Assembly: GCA_029204225.1 (NCBI GenBank)
Contig: CM055098.1
Coordinates: 5,697,246-5,761,245 of the forward strand
Source: Diphasiastrum complanatum
Taxonomy: Eukaryota; Streptophyta; Lycopodiopsida; Lycopodiales; Lycopodiaceae
Direction: 5' to 3'
Length of the DNA stretch: 64,000 bases
Positions 24,237 to 38,262 of the stretch are shown here, in pieces. Position 1 is the stretch's first letter. Each line of letters begins with the position of its first letter. The notes beneath the pieces are model-generated. The model was given only the letters and a program-made list of their open reading frames with translations. It searched no databases and was not told where the DNA came from. Made by a program: the position numbers and the translations under genes.

Positions 24237-24336
24237 CTGGTAAGCATGGATATGCTCAGGAATATGGACAGTAATGCATGACATACCTTACACTTTGAGG
24301 GTCACTTGGGTCAGTATGGCATGGATTTGCTCTGAC
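24237..24336 (+). other. Twin hairpin locus II (copy 1)
   Basis: Hairpin 1: outer CTG/CAG, bulge GTA, inner AGCA/TGCT, loop TGGATA (24237-24259). Hairpin 2: outer GTCAG/CTGAC, bulge TAT, inner GGCA/TGCT, loop TGGATT (24310-24336). In copy 2 (31134-31175) hairpin 1 is kept with bulge GAA, while a deletion brings hairpin 2 next to it and reshapes its outer stem. The locus is about 0.6 kb upstream of the copy 2 ORF. Confidence 0.7.
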
Positions 24337-24938
24337 ACCAGCACACGTGTCCACACCAGGTCTTCTGGATAATTAAAACTTTAACAGTTAAAACTTTCTC
24401 ATACTCTACTATGTTTAAAACAAACTGATATAGACCAATTGACTGTAAGTTGATCAATATGGCACTCGCTCGGATACGGTGATATAACGGCTTGGCCTAT
24501 TGCTAAAACACTGGTTGTCTGGGAAGATTGGACTATGATTTAAAATGCTATTTAAAGTTGTTAAGTAGTATAACTTCTTTTGGACATGAATAACAACTGT
24601 CGTTCAACCATGACACCTGTCTTCCTCACTAAACTAACTTGAGCGGTTTTGTTTTGTGGGATGGTGGCAGGTACCAGCTGGACGTCTTCAAAGTGATTAT
24701 GCTTTATGGTGCTTTACAGTACTGTATTTTACTTTTCAGCTGTACTTTACCTTGTTGGATTATGAATAAAGGCTTTAAAAGATTTCAGTATTGCTTTGTC
24801 AAGAGGAACTAAGTGCAATCTTGTATTTCTCTCTATGCACCCTGGTGGTGTAAATCCGACTATTCCTTGGTTGGGATAGTGCTAAAATCTATATCTTTTA
24901 TCTAATTCATAAGCTAACAAAGGTCTGTTATCTGCTGT

Positions 24939-27900
24939 ATGAAAAAGGCCATTGAGATGCATAATTTTATCATTAACACTGATAGGACTACTTGTTCTTC
25001 TGCTAGACCTGAGGATACGATTCTTTGCTTGATTGACCTATTTGAAACTCTTGACTGGGTAAAGATTTATCTTGAGTTTGTTAAGAAGAAACAACCTTTA
25101 AGCCTTGTGAAAAATCTTTATAGGTGTTTTAATGATTTTGTTGAAAAGTTCGAAGAAGAGAAAAAGTTCTGCAATTCGCATATTAGAAAAGTATTCATGT
25201 GTTTGGAAAATGAAAATGGTATTGCTCCTACTGTTACTACCCCTTCTACTTCTGATGCTCCTTTATCTCTGCACCCTCTTGTTTTTACTGATGACCTTGA
25301 CGAAGACAGTTCCTCTCAACTTGAGATCTTTTCCCAAGACATTCGCAATATTGGTGACCTTTCCTCCTATGATTTCTGCCAATCCAAAAGTTGCCAAGTC
25401 CCTTTCGTTCCTGCTAGATTCATTTGAGTACAAATCTACTCTCACGTCTTACAAACTCTGGAGTCTCCCTTCTGTTAATTTCCTTGCACCTATTCCTATT
25501 GACCTTTGGATTATGCTGACTCATCTGACAGAAAAAAATATACAAGTCTGCAAATTGGCCGCACTACATAAGAATTCTTCACTTGAGACCCTTGTTTCTT
25601 TTGATACCATTATTCCCATGAACAAATGCAAACCGTCTCGATGCCCCTCTGAGCAAACTTGGGCCAGAACCAGATGACACTTTGATATTGGCTTCAATAG
25701 AATGAACCTACACCAAGCCATAATTTGGGACTGGAAAAGACCTTTTTTCAAATGTAGATGTGGTGAAAAATGCAAAAATAACTCTTCCATTATCTGGTTT
25801 GGCCATGTTATCTAGTTCATTATGAATAATCTTGCCAAGTTTTTCCCTGGTGCCTTCCTTCAAAACCAGATTAATGCTTTCTTCATGTGTTCAAACACAC
25901 CTGCTAGGGATGTAGTGAAATCGCATATTACTTTTCTCTTTATCCGCCAATATATGACTGATGCTTCCATTGAACTTGTTAAAGACTCCTCCGCCAAACT
26001 GCTTGCACCCTTGGGAGATGCCGAAAATATTTGAGAAATAGAGCATCTTCTTAAATGGTCTAGCTTTTCCACCCTCCAAGACAAGTACTTCCAGAACTCA
26101 AACAAAAGGACAAGCTCTTTCAATCTTAACAATCTGAATTCAGTTATCTCTGGATTAGGAATAGGAAAGAAAAAGCGATTTTCAGATTTCAAAGGGAAGG
26201 AAGGACAAAGCAGTGGCAATAGAGATGACTTACCAATCAAGAAACTGAATTTTTATAGATCCTAATCGATGTGCAGGACAAAGAAGGGACTGTTAGAAGG
26301 CAAATCAACATTTCAGCAATCGGACGTCTCTAATTTTCCACCATTAGTGACACAGGGAGACTTTATGCATTTATGTTACCGTAATAGAGTTTTTGGGTCT
26401 ATCCATGTGAAGCACTTTCACGCTCACATTTTATGCAAACTTTTTGGTATTGTAGATGAACTTTTTCATGATATTACTTTCATCTGGTCTTACCTACCAA
26501 GTCTTAAATGTGAATGGTACTTTCCTTATGATGTTTTTTTGCCAATTTGATATAGATAACCTTCATTCATGTCAATGTCACTCTTTTAATCGTTTCAAAA
26601 AATTTATCTTGGAAAAATTCGGCCATGTTGTTTGCACAGACTGCAGTATTGTTAGGAGTTCTCTCTTACGAAAATCTTTAGAAAAAGGCCTAAACCATAT
26701 AATTCTAAGACAAGCTAATGTGTTTGAAGTTGCTTCGGAACTCTACGATGGGTGGTTTAAACTTATGGGACTCCTACCTTCTTATACTTTTGTGGATAAT
26801 ACTACTAAAAAGGAGCATGCCACTTTTTGCAAAAATATAACATTGAGTTATATTAGAAAGGGTAAATGGATTCATGGAAATACTGAATTTTTTTCTAAAA
26901 GCAGGATTGCCAAGGACGAGCTGCAATGGCTTACCAACTCTCTTTACATTAATGGTATTGATAAAGCACAACATAACCCCTACTTTATGTGTAAATTCTT
27001 TGCACAAAAATTGGCCATGAAAAGACTCAACAGTCCAGATTTTACTCCTGTTCCCAATAATCAATCTAACTTTGTCGAGGATTCCCTATCATACATAACG
27101 GACATTACTACTTACTCTCTACCAAATATCTTCTAGGGGAATAATTCCTTACCTTACCTTCTCTGCACCTTTAAAGCCCACAAAGGCTCACTCTGATGGA
27201 TTACCAATGCTCACGATTGCTGCTTTACCAAGCTGGCCAAATTTCTCACAGGAGCTCTGGGTATGCTGTCACCATTCCTCATGGAAGGTGCATGCCTTAA
27301 GGCTAATACATACAAGAGTATCCTAAGAGCAGATACGATTTTACACTGGCAATGTGAGTCTTCTATGGATTTCTATCTAAATCTACCTTCACTGATTACC
27401 ATTATATGGGTTGTGGATATCTCAAAATGCTACAAGAATATACCTTTAGATGGCCCGGAAGGACTAAAAACAATTATGAAAAAGGCAATAAAATATGCCT
27501 TTAAACATTCCAGACATGATCTTATTTATTATAAATGGAATCACTTACGCGAAGTGTTCAAATGGTCATGGGATAAAACACAAGCACAAGAATGGCATAC
27601 TCTTGATCAATGGAACGATCTCTTGATTGATAATTGTATTGTCAGACTAGGGAACAAAACCTGGAGACAAGTATGTGGTATTCCTATGGGTTTTTCTTGC
27701 TCACCTTGGTATTTATCCTTCTTTGAAGCACAATTTATAAAGAGACTTGCTAAATTGGGCCTCACCTCTTTCATGAATGATTTTCGACACTCTTTCTGAT
27801 ATATTGATGATATATGCTTCATCCATAACCCTAATATCAAGCTCGTTATGGATAAAACACAGATGAGAACTCCTGAGAACCCATTTTGGATTTATCTTTT

Positions 27901-28228
27901 GGACTTTATAGAAATAGAAAGAAAAATGTCGGAAGGTAACAAGACCAACTTTCTAAATATATCTATTGCCTTTGATCCAAACTCCAGCCTTGTATGCCTC
28001 TCAAAATTTGATAAAAGAAGAGAACTACCCTTTCAGTATTTACAATATATACATATGGGTTCAAATAGATCGATCTATAATTCATATAAGGTTATTGTTT
28101 CACAGGTCATTGCTGCAATATTGTACTGTTGTAACAAACAAGAGACGTTTATTAATGAGACTAGAATTTTGGTTCACGCTTTTCAAAAAAATGGATTTAT
28201 GAAAGATAAACTGTCTTATTATCAATAA
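24939..28228 (+). pseudogene. Penelope-like element copy 2: long reverse transcriptase polyprotein, broken
   Basis: About 1,095 codons follow across three frames with two frameshifts (near 25400 and 26500) and several stops (near 25677, 25815, 26034, 26264, 27136, 27197, 27799). The N-terminal 700 residues are not recognised; they hold a Glu/Lys-rich helix, FVEKFEEEKKF, and FFKCRCGEKCKN. The RT part shows LLCTFKAHKG, VVDISKCYKNIPLDG (first Asp), VCGIPMGFSCSP, YIDDICFIHNP and NFLNISIAF, then KFDKRRELPF and SYKVIVSQV. The Arg before YIDD is a TGA here but AGA in copy 1. These motifs and the order fit Penelope-like/TERT-class RTs. No GIY-YIG endonuclease was seen at either end, so it resembles the endonuclease-less group. 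Confidence 0.65.
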
Positions 28229-28369
28229 TTTACTTATCTCTGAGTCTTTCCCTGGTTTGTCCTACACTTTACCACATAATATTGATTGTCTTCTGGTGGG
28301 CAGTTAGCTATCCCTTACGGGGAGCTAACTGCCCCCGAAGGGATTCACTAACTGCAGGTCGGTTGGTAG

Positions 28370-28495
<126 letters not shown>

Positions 28496-29059
28496 GGATG
28501 CTCCTTCGTCTAGTTTCACCCTGCTTCGCTAACAGACACGTGGACAACTACAGACATATCGCTTCTCCAAGCTTACAAGGTCTTTTTAAACATCCTACAC
28601 TTTCACAAAATGAAGTTTTGCTCTTAACTTAGTGGGTCTCCCACTTAAAAACTAATAATAGTACTTATAAGACTTTTTAAATTCAAATTCCCAATTTGGA
28701 GGGAAATTGATTTTTTCTCTCCCACTCACACCTTCCAAGATGCTAACCAGCTTGACACTATAAGATCATGCTTTCTCGACACTTTCTCTCTACAACACCA
28801 GAGAAGAGTTCTTTCTTCTATCATATGTTGAAAGTGTGCCCTACCAGTTCATGGATCAACGATATTCTAGCATACGGTATGCATCTATCTCTCTTTTGCT
28901 TGGCTCTCTTAACGCTTTACTCTCGCAATGATGATGCTTTGATAATCTCCAGCTACTGTTTATGTTTGCTTATCACACGAAAGAGCAAAAAGTGCTTTCG
29001 TAGGATTAAGAAATATGGAAGTCATATGGACATCACTCTTTAAGTATGAAAACACGTCC

Positions 29060-29672
29060 ATCCTGTCTCAATAGGCAACGATGGACATTTCCTTTCATTT
29101 GGCAACCTTTCATGAGACCATATGACAATGATGGTCTGATGGCCACCTTTTCAACCATAGAAAAACTTGTTTAGGCTTTGTTTGACAGCGATGGAAGGGT
29201 GCCTTCACCCACTTGTATGATGATCACTTTTTGATACAAAAGTTGGTTGATGTCCAAGCGATGGACAACTGACTCTTCATCTTGATAAATATGAATAAAT
29301 AATGAGATCGTTGTCCAGCGATGCAACTGACTCTTCATCTTGATAAATATGAATGAATAATGAGGTAGATGTCCAACGATGTGAATAGCTGACTCTTCAT
29401 CTTGATAAATATGAGTGAATAATGAATAATGAGGTATGTTGTCCAGCGATGGACACTATGACCTCTTTTGGCACTTGCTTGCTTACCATATTGCACACAA
29501 AGCATCCTATTGTCCAGCGATGGATCGCTGGACAATAGGATCATTTACTCTTCATTCACTAATAGCTCATGACTATCAATGGCTCACTGTCCACCAGCGA
29601 TGAACTACAAACTCTTACTAGTGTGTTTGATACTCTTTACATAAGTATCCTCTTCTATCCAGTGGTGGATGG
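29060..29672 (+). repeat. Array of short hairpins built on AGCGATGGAC (copy 2)
   Basis: It matches 22826-23410. Hairpin cores include TGTCCAAGCGATGGACA (about 29251), a perfect GTCCAGCGATGGAC (about 29440) and ATCCAGTGGTGGAT (about 29657). Three units of about 65 bp lie at 29250-29435. The last core at 29506-29539 has grown into a long perfect palindrome. Confidence 0.75.
29506..29539. repeat. Perfect palindrome, 16-bp arms and 2-bp centre
   Basis: The left arm is CCTATTGTCCAGCGAT, the centre GG, and the right arm its exact reverse complement. Copy 1 (about 23255-23283) has the same context without the inverted ATCGCTGG insert, so the palindrome arose in copy 2. Confidence 0.9.
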
Positions 29673-29864
29673 ATGGATACGGTAAAGCTCAATTCTTGTG
29701 GTAGAATGACTCTCTTAAAAGTTTTTGTATATCTTTGGTCTTATAGTACTAAATTGATAATTTCTTATAATGTAGCATCATCATACTGCTCCGGCTTCTC
29801 CTTTGTACGTTTCGGTTCACATCTGAACCAAAACGCCAGCTTCAGGTACACTTTTATAGAGTAA
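29673..29864 (+). pseudogene. Shortened accessory ORF of copy 2
   Basis: The first 57 codons match the copy 1 ORF at 23407 with two or three changes. A deletion of about 200 bp then joins GCCAGC to TTCAGGTACAC and the frame ends 7 codons later. Confidence 0.3.
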
Positions 29865-30080
29865 GTAAACTCTTTGCAGCTTCAGGAAGCATGGTATGTT
29901 CAGTTCTGTACTTCCTTAAGACATAGCACTCTTCTACACAATCGTGCTTTTACTTTCTTTTTTTGAAAAAAGAAATGATATAAGACCACATCTAACCTTG
30001 TATACGAGTCAAATTAACACACCGTGAAATAAAACCCAATCATAAAACTGAACAATAATGGCTCCAATAATGCGATCTTA

Positions 30081-30149
30081 GACAACATGGATATGCGTAA
30101 GAGTTGTGATTTCTACCTAAGGATTAGAATGGCACGGATCTGTCCTAAT
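30081..30149 (+). other. Twin hairpin locus I (copy 2)
   Basis: The second hairpin (30123-30149) is identical in design to copy 1: outer ATTAG/CTAAT, bulge AAT, inner GGCA/TGTC, loop CGGATC. The first, at CATGGATATGCG, is flanked by CTTA/TAAG here. Confidence 0.55.
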
Positions 30150-30226
30150 ACCTAGTATAAACATTGGTAATCTCTTACTATTTATTAATCACGTCTTTCC
30201 TACACAGTGTCCCTATACCATGGTTG

Positions 30227-31044
30227 TGAGAAATTGGCAAAAATCTAGCTTGGTATTTTTTAGGATAGAAGTTTGTAAGTGAATCTCACATGTGTGGAGG
30301 ATGTTCCCACGTGTGGAGAATTGTAAAGTAAATCAAAATGTTTGATATAGGGGTCTCATAGAATTTCATAGTCAAGCATTTAGGTGTAGGATGTTGATAG
30401 GGTCAAATTTGGCATAGATGGCAAATTATCCATTTCCACTTGTAATGCCAATATTGAGCCAAAATAGAGCCAAACTTGTGCCAATTAGAGTGTAGACAAG
30501 TGTCATGCTTTTGTTTGATGAAGCTTAAGAGGTCCAATAGGATTTAGAGGTGGAACCTTGTGAGGTCCAATAGAAAATTGAGGTGTGCTTGAATATAGTC
30601 CAATAGAATTTAGAGGTGCATGGATCAATGGTCCAATAGGATTAAGAGGTGGAGAAGTGTGATCCAATCATAGTTAAGCATAGTGGTAGCTCATGAATCT
30701 ATTAGTATCATTGTACTCCTCCTTTTGGATCTAATTGATTTTGAGATTGAGTGGATTTTGAGTGTCATTGAATTTCTAGCTTTCTCTCTCTACCCGAGAG
30801 CTCTTGATGGTTTTTCTCTCTCTACCCAAGGAGAGCAGCTTGTTTTTATTTAGAATACTTTTGGAACACTTCCCACACGTGTGAGTGAGAGTTGGAAGTG
30901 ATTGAATGCATGTAGTAGTGTGTTTTTGCCATAGAATCAAAGATAGATCTTGAATCTCAATCTAGTCTTGATCTTGGTGCATCTACACACCTTAGGAGAT
31001 CACAAGTACATGTAGTGGACAATCCACACGTGTGAAATTCAACA
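30227..31044. mobile_element. Solo LTR, family S (copy 2)
   Basis: It starts TGAGAAATTGGC and ends TTCAACA. It is flanked by ATGGTTG on both sides (30220-30226 and 31045-31051). The uninterrupted site is visible in copy 1 at about 24150 (TTGGTTGTTATG), which proves the insertion. It is homologous to 4458-5278 and carries CACATGTG, CCACGTGT and two ACACGTGT palindromes near its ends. Confidence 0.9.
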
Positions 31045-31133
31045 ATGGTTGTTATGTTATTCATATGTAACAACCATGGAAGCACTTAGCCTTACCCGTC
31101 TCTGTGTTACTCTACTCTCTTGGTGAGATATGA

Positions 31134-31175
31134 CTGGAAAGCATGGATATGCTCAGGAGCATGGATTTGCTTTGA
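31134..31175 (+). other. Twin hairpin locus II (copy 2), fused by deletion
   Basis: Hairpin 1: CTG/CAG, bulge GAA, AGCA/TGCT, loop TGGATA. Immediately after it is AGCA-TGGATT-TGCT with an outer TCAG/TTGA pairing and a 1-nt bulge. About 50 bases between the two hairpins of copy 1 are gone. Confidence 0.6.
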
Positions 31176-31588
31176 CACCAGCACACGTGTCCACACCAGG
31201 TCTTCTAGCTAATTAAAACTTTAACGGTTAAAACTTTTTCATACTCTACTATGTTGAAAACGAACTGATATGGACCAATTGATCATAAGCTGATCAATAT
31301 GGCACTCACCCTGATACGATGATATAACGGCTTGGACTATCGCTAAAACACTGGTTGTCTGGAAAGATTGGACTATGATTTAAAATGCTATTTAAAGCTG
31401 TTAAGTAGTATAACTTCTTTTGGACATGAATAACAATTGTCGTTCAGCCATGACACTTGTCTTCCTCACTAAAATAACCTGAGTGGTTGTATTTTACTTT
31501 TCAGTTGTACTTTACCTTGTTGGATTATGAATAAAGGCTTTAAAAGATTTCAGTCTTGCTTTGTCAAGAGGAACTAAGTGCAGTCTTG

Positions 31589-33857
<2,269 letters not shown>

Positions 33858-34112
33858 ACAAGTCCACTATTGGAGGATGTACAATAGCGTGTGGAGTTGC
33901 AATCAGCTGGATATGCAAAAACCTTGGTGGCTCAATCCTCTTGCAAAGCTAAATATGTCGCAGCTTCGAAGGTGGTGAATGAGGTAGTGTGGTTGCAGAT
34001 GATGTTGGAGGCAATCAGGATATCACAAGAAGGGCCAAGCATGATGATGATGGACTCTCAAAGTGCCATCTATCTGTCCCAAGATCCTGTCTTCCATTCA
34101 AAGTCGATCCTT
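33858..34112 (+). pseudogene. Ty1/copia scrap: RNase H
   Basis: After a frameshift the reading is AQSSCKAKYVAASKVVNEVV, then MMDSQSAIYLSQDPVFHSKS. These match the copia RNase H motifs (S..EAEY.A...A..E..WL and DN.SAi.L...PvfHsrsKHI). The first conserved Glu is Lys here (CKAKY instead of CEAEY). The domain is cut at KSILD by a junction with repeat B. Confidence 0.8.
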
Positions 34113-34500
34113 GATTGACAATGGTAGCTCATCTTGGATATAGGTTTTGTCAGGAACTCAATTTCCTACTTTCCACAGACCGTTTCAGTTCTTTCTTTAT
34201 TATTGCAGACTGCAGATTATTATTAATATATTCTATAGAAACATCAGGGAACTAAACTAAATCTACTCCTACTTGAATCACAGAATCAACACAACATTCC
34301 CTAAACTAAAATCACAGAACCTACAAAGTGCTTCCTACAACTCTCACTCAACAGTTGTAAGGAGAACTCCTCAGGAAGCCAAACATCGGGCAACATCGGA
34401 AATCAATGAATTGGTAGATTAATCTCCAAGTCCTACACATCTACCTGATACTAACACAAATGGGAATCCTACAGAGTGCTTCTTACAACTGTCACTCAAC
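34111..34500. repeat. Dispersed repeat B, copy 1
   Basis: About 390 bp are shared in the same orientation with 39796-40195. It starts TTGATTGACAATGGTAGCTC, which reads LIDNGSSSW, a retroviral-type protease start. It ends with hairpins of the form TTACAACTG-TCACTCAA-CAGTTGTAA. The hairpin block occurs twice in each copy (about 34340 and 34477 here). Confidence 0.8.
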
Positions 34501-34725
34501 AGTTGTAAGAAGAACTCCTCAGGGAGCCGATAACTAAGAAGCATCTGAACTAAGTAGAATAATGGATCAGCCTCCAAGCCCTGCACATCTACCTGATACT
34601 AATCCCAAACAATCCTTAAAAGAGAAATCAACAAGAAACACATTCATACATCAGTTTCCAAACTATATACATGAAGATGGAGCATGGAAAGAAACACAAG
34701 TAGTAGAATTTTCAATTTAAGGAAC

Positions 34726-35106
34726 AACAATATTTCAGTACATAACACATGCTATGGAACTCATGGTGGAGGCCTCTATCTATAACCACGAGTTGTAGAA
34801 CCCAATTGTATCATAATTTGGAGTCCACCTCTTGCAATTGAGTGAACCCCAATATATAATGATCTGAATTCCACCTCTTACGCGACAATAGGAGGCCTCT
34901 TTATTAAAAACATAACTCAAGTTGAGAGAGTCTAAATTACTAGCTCCCACATGGCTATCCATCTTTCCGGATTTACCCTGAGGTTCACAGAATATTCATT
35001 TAGCCTAGCACTAATAATTCTCGTGCTCTCAAACTCGGCTCTCAACTTCATCTCTGCTGGAAAATCCTTTTTGAATGATGAGACACTGCATCGACACGTC
35101 AGGGGC
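34726..35106. repeat. Dispersed repeat C, copy 1
   Basis: About 380 bp nearly identical to 51616-51994, from TTTCAGTACATAACACATGC to GACACGTCAGGGGCAT. No terminal inverted repeats are visible. The sequence beyond the end (35107-35280) includes a short plus-strand reading, LILGKAWISICLRK, that resembles a Ty3/gypsy protease end. Confidence 0.8.
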
Positions 35107-35420
35107 ATTTATCCTCCCCCTATAGTGTTGCAGGTCTCACTACAATGCATCATCTTTGACGCTTGATTCTTGGAAAGGCATGGATCAGCATTTGCCTGCG
35201 TAAAATCAAGAACTTATTTGTTGATATTGTCGCGCTTCTCGGCAACACTTCAAAGTCACAGCAAATTATCAGAATAGCATTGTGTAACTGAGAGCCTCTT
35301 GCTTGTTCTTTTCAACTTTCTTTTTGTCAAGAGACTTCTCGTAGCTTATCTCCTTTCCGATGGCTTTGAGTGTGATGAATCTCGTTTTCTATGCCCAATG
35401 GAATAGGTTCCATATAAAAC

Positions 35421-36863
35421 CTAATCATTGGTATAAGCTTGTTTGTATACCAGCTCTCGATCATTTGAATATATTGTCCTCTGAAAATCGCCTTTGGATC
35501 TTTTCTTTGGATTTCTCGGACAATTTTCTGGTAGATCTTGCCAAATATTCATCAATGGCCTTGGCACTCTTTGTATTCTCCTTTCTGCTTCTGGGTATTT
35601 CCTTAGTTCTTCTTCCAGTCGAAGTCTCGGCCTCATCGACTCTCTTGTCTCGATGAGAAGTGGAGAACTTTCAATTGGTAGGTCGCACAAACCTTGGATT
35701 ATCAGTCTTCAAGGGATTATGAAATTGGTGGTAGATACAGATTGGGACGGATAGGTTGATGAAAGTAGGGAAACATGATGAGGGGTTTGGTGAAAGGTGA
35801 AGGATTTGACAATATTACAGTTGCAGCTTTAGATCTTTGGAGTGTCGAGCTCACTTTGTCGTGCAGGTCCACTATCGTCTTCATCTTTTCTTTTGATCTG
35901 CTATTTGTTGAGACTCGGCCAAGGTTTTGTCTGCTACTCGATCTTTTCTTTTGTATTGGCCTTTTTAGTTGGATCTCTTTGATTCTATTTTTCCTTTTAT
36001 TTTTTTTAATCTTTTCTTATAGCTTCACCTGCTTTCTTTAATATTCTTTCTGGGTTTAGGGTGGTAGGTGGTCTTTGCTAGACATTGTCATGACCTTTTA
36101 GCTGCCCCGATAAGACTACCAGGGTTTGAAAAGAGGTGAACGGTGAGATGGTGGAATAACATAAAGATGTAAGATAAGGTAAGGTGGTGGTGGTGGTATC
36201 CTGATGATGGAAGTTGCGATAGATGGTGTGGATGATATAACAGACATGGAAGTAGATACAGATGTTGTGGCAAGAGAACTGGATGACGGGAATGTGGATG
36301 GTGTGGATGTAGGAGTGGTTGAAGGAGAAGATTGATTACCCAATACTTGTTTCCCCCTCTTTAAGGATCTTCATCTTCTCGGTGTTCGAAACTCGAGGTT
36401 TATGACTGGGGTGCTTCTCTTGGTTGAATCTCGTTGGATTACCAGTCTGTCTTCTTGAGTGGGATCAACTACAAGTGTATCTTATGCTTGTGTGGTTGCA
36501 TGCAGCTTCCTTTCTCCCTCCCCTGAATCTATTGCCTATCGTGGCAATTGGATTGCTACCACAAAATCAACTGCTTGTTGGATTGGAGGGGATAATGTCA
36601 ATAGTGGTAATCTTTCGGTGGGTGATTGGGATCTGGATCTTCTAGCAGCAGGTGACTGCACTTCTGATGATTGTGACTGTTGAGTATCCATCAGCTGAAG
36701 CTGTTTGGAGAAAGTGGTAGGTGATGTTCGTTTGGTTCCGCTCATCTGGTCTGCAATTTAGGTTTTTCTTCATGAACATTGTCTCACTGTTGCACATTTG
36801 GTGATATAAGCACATGCAACTACTAGCTCTGGATCTTTGATAGTATGCAAGCTGGACTTCCAT
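35421..36863 (-). pseudogene. Decayed gag-like remnant
   Basis: Minus-strand readings are short and in several frames. The best, at 35690-35421, reads LIETRESMRPRLRLEEELRK and IWQDLPENCPRNPKKRSK. It resembles LIETRTQRSLRELDPKK near 9030. Ser/Pro/Thr-rich strings follow at 36116-36343 and 36536-36745. The relation to the gag-only element at 7175 is a guess from composition and the LIETR motif. Confidence 0.3.
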
Positions 36864-36899
36864 TGAATGAAGGACTCATTTGGCTGGTCTGTCGGTTGA

Positions 36900-37977
36900 T
36901 GTCGTCAGTTGAGTCTTTAGATAATTGCTTCGGCTAAAATCCCTTGGTTGAAAGATGGTGTCGAAGCTCGATCAAGAGATTCGACAGAAGTTGATTTGAT
37001 TGTAGTATTCTATGAGAGCACTTGGTCATGGCACTTAGGTAGAACATTTGGTGGAGCACTTAGTTGGAATAAGTGGACCAAATTTTTTACAATTTCTCTG
37101 TAGTTGACTCGAATCCAATATCTCAATTATATGTAGGAATCAACTGTGAAGTGACATGGATCTCTCATAAATTTGGATATGCATAGACATCCTAAACTCT
37201 CTAGAAGGTAATTTGGAGATGGATAGATAAATAAAAAATTCATTCTTGAGCTATTCTACAATTATGACTTGCCGTTTACAGAGAGTCGATAAATACAAAG
37301 TACTTGTGAAGCAAAAATTTCATGCATCAGAGAGTGGATTCTAGATAGTGCCTACGGTGGAAAACTTCGGTTGGACCTCTTGGTCGAGGAGACTCGGTTT
37401 GAGTTCCTTAGTGAAGATTCGGTTGAAGAGTTCGGTGGAAGAGAGTTGGTTCAAAACATTTGAATGGAAACGTCAGCTAAAGAGCCTTGGTTTTGACATT
37501 CAGGTTGTTCTAGTAGTATATTGACCATCGGATGAAGATAGGAAAGTGGTCATCAGATGTATGGCAATCAATATGAACTAGTCAAACATCAAACATAAAA
37601 TCGGATGTGACGAGAGATTGAGCAGTCATATATAAAAATATATTGACTCTCGGATGTGATGTTCGGATGTAACTTTAGTACCATTCGAAAGGCTAGTTGG
37701 ATCGTCTGTTGATTATAGTCTCTGATGTACGTGTCATGAATGGAATTGTCTCAAACTGGTTTGTCTTTAATTGAATCTTATACCAGAATCAGATTAGCAA
37801 TATGGGATTCTGTATTGATTGTGTCTCATATATGATTAGGATACAATTGATATGTCAAATCAACCAAGAAAATTTGAGCAATGGTGAAGAACTCTGATAG
37901 CTCATCAAATGTATTATGAAGCTCGTCGAATGCCAACTGTGGAATGCAGAGGGAATGCAGAGACAGATTTAACAAAA
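36900..37977. other. No gene seen
   Basis: This stretch contains only stop-rich readings and simple TTGGTTGAA/GGTTGAAGA-like repetition. No feature can be supported. Confidence 0.4.
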
Positions 37978-38262
37978 TGCACTAGCGGATACAAATGTGT
38001 CGGATGTAGATGAAGGTAGAGGGTGTTGGATGGAGGTTGGGGGATGCAAATGTGTGGTGGATGCAAATGGTTGGCGGATGCAATGGGTGTCGGATGCCAA
38101 TTGTTGGCAGATGCAATGGGCGTCGGATGGAACTGAGATGGAGGATGTCGGATGAAACTAACAAGGAAGCGTGTCGAATGCAAATGAAGGTGGAGGGCAT
38201 TGGATGGAGGTTGGCAGATGCAATGGGCGTCAGATGGAAATGGGCGGATGTAGGTCGAAAAA
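37978..38262. repeat. Minisatellite built on GTCGGATG / GGATGCAA
   Basis: Irregular units such as GTCGGATGCAAATG, GGATGCAATGGGCGTCGG and GGAGGTTGGCGGATGC repeat about a dozen times. Similar motifs reappear beyond the AT-rich block, inverted: GCATCCGAC near 39665 and 39691. Confidence 0.8.

Noticed and set aside
22800-24900. Hammerhead ribozyme in the Penelope-like 3' region
   Set aside because: Many Penelope-like elements carry one, but I found no CUGANGA core followed by GAAA with suitable stems. CTGATGG near 22895 lacks the required A and the second core half.
24939-28228. GIY-YIG endonuclease domain in the Penelope-like ORF
   Set aside because: No GIY...YIG pattern was seen at either end in any frame.
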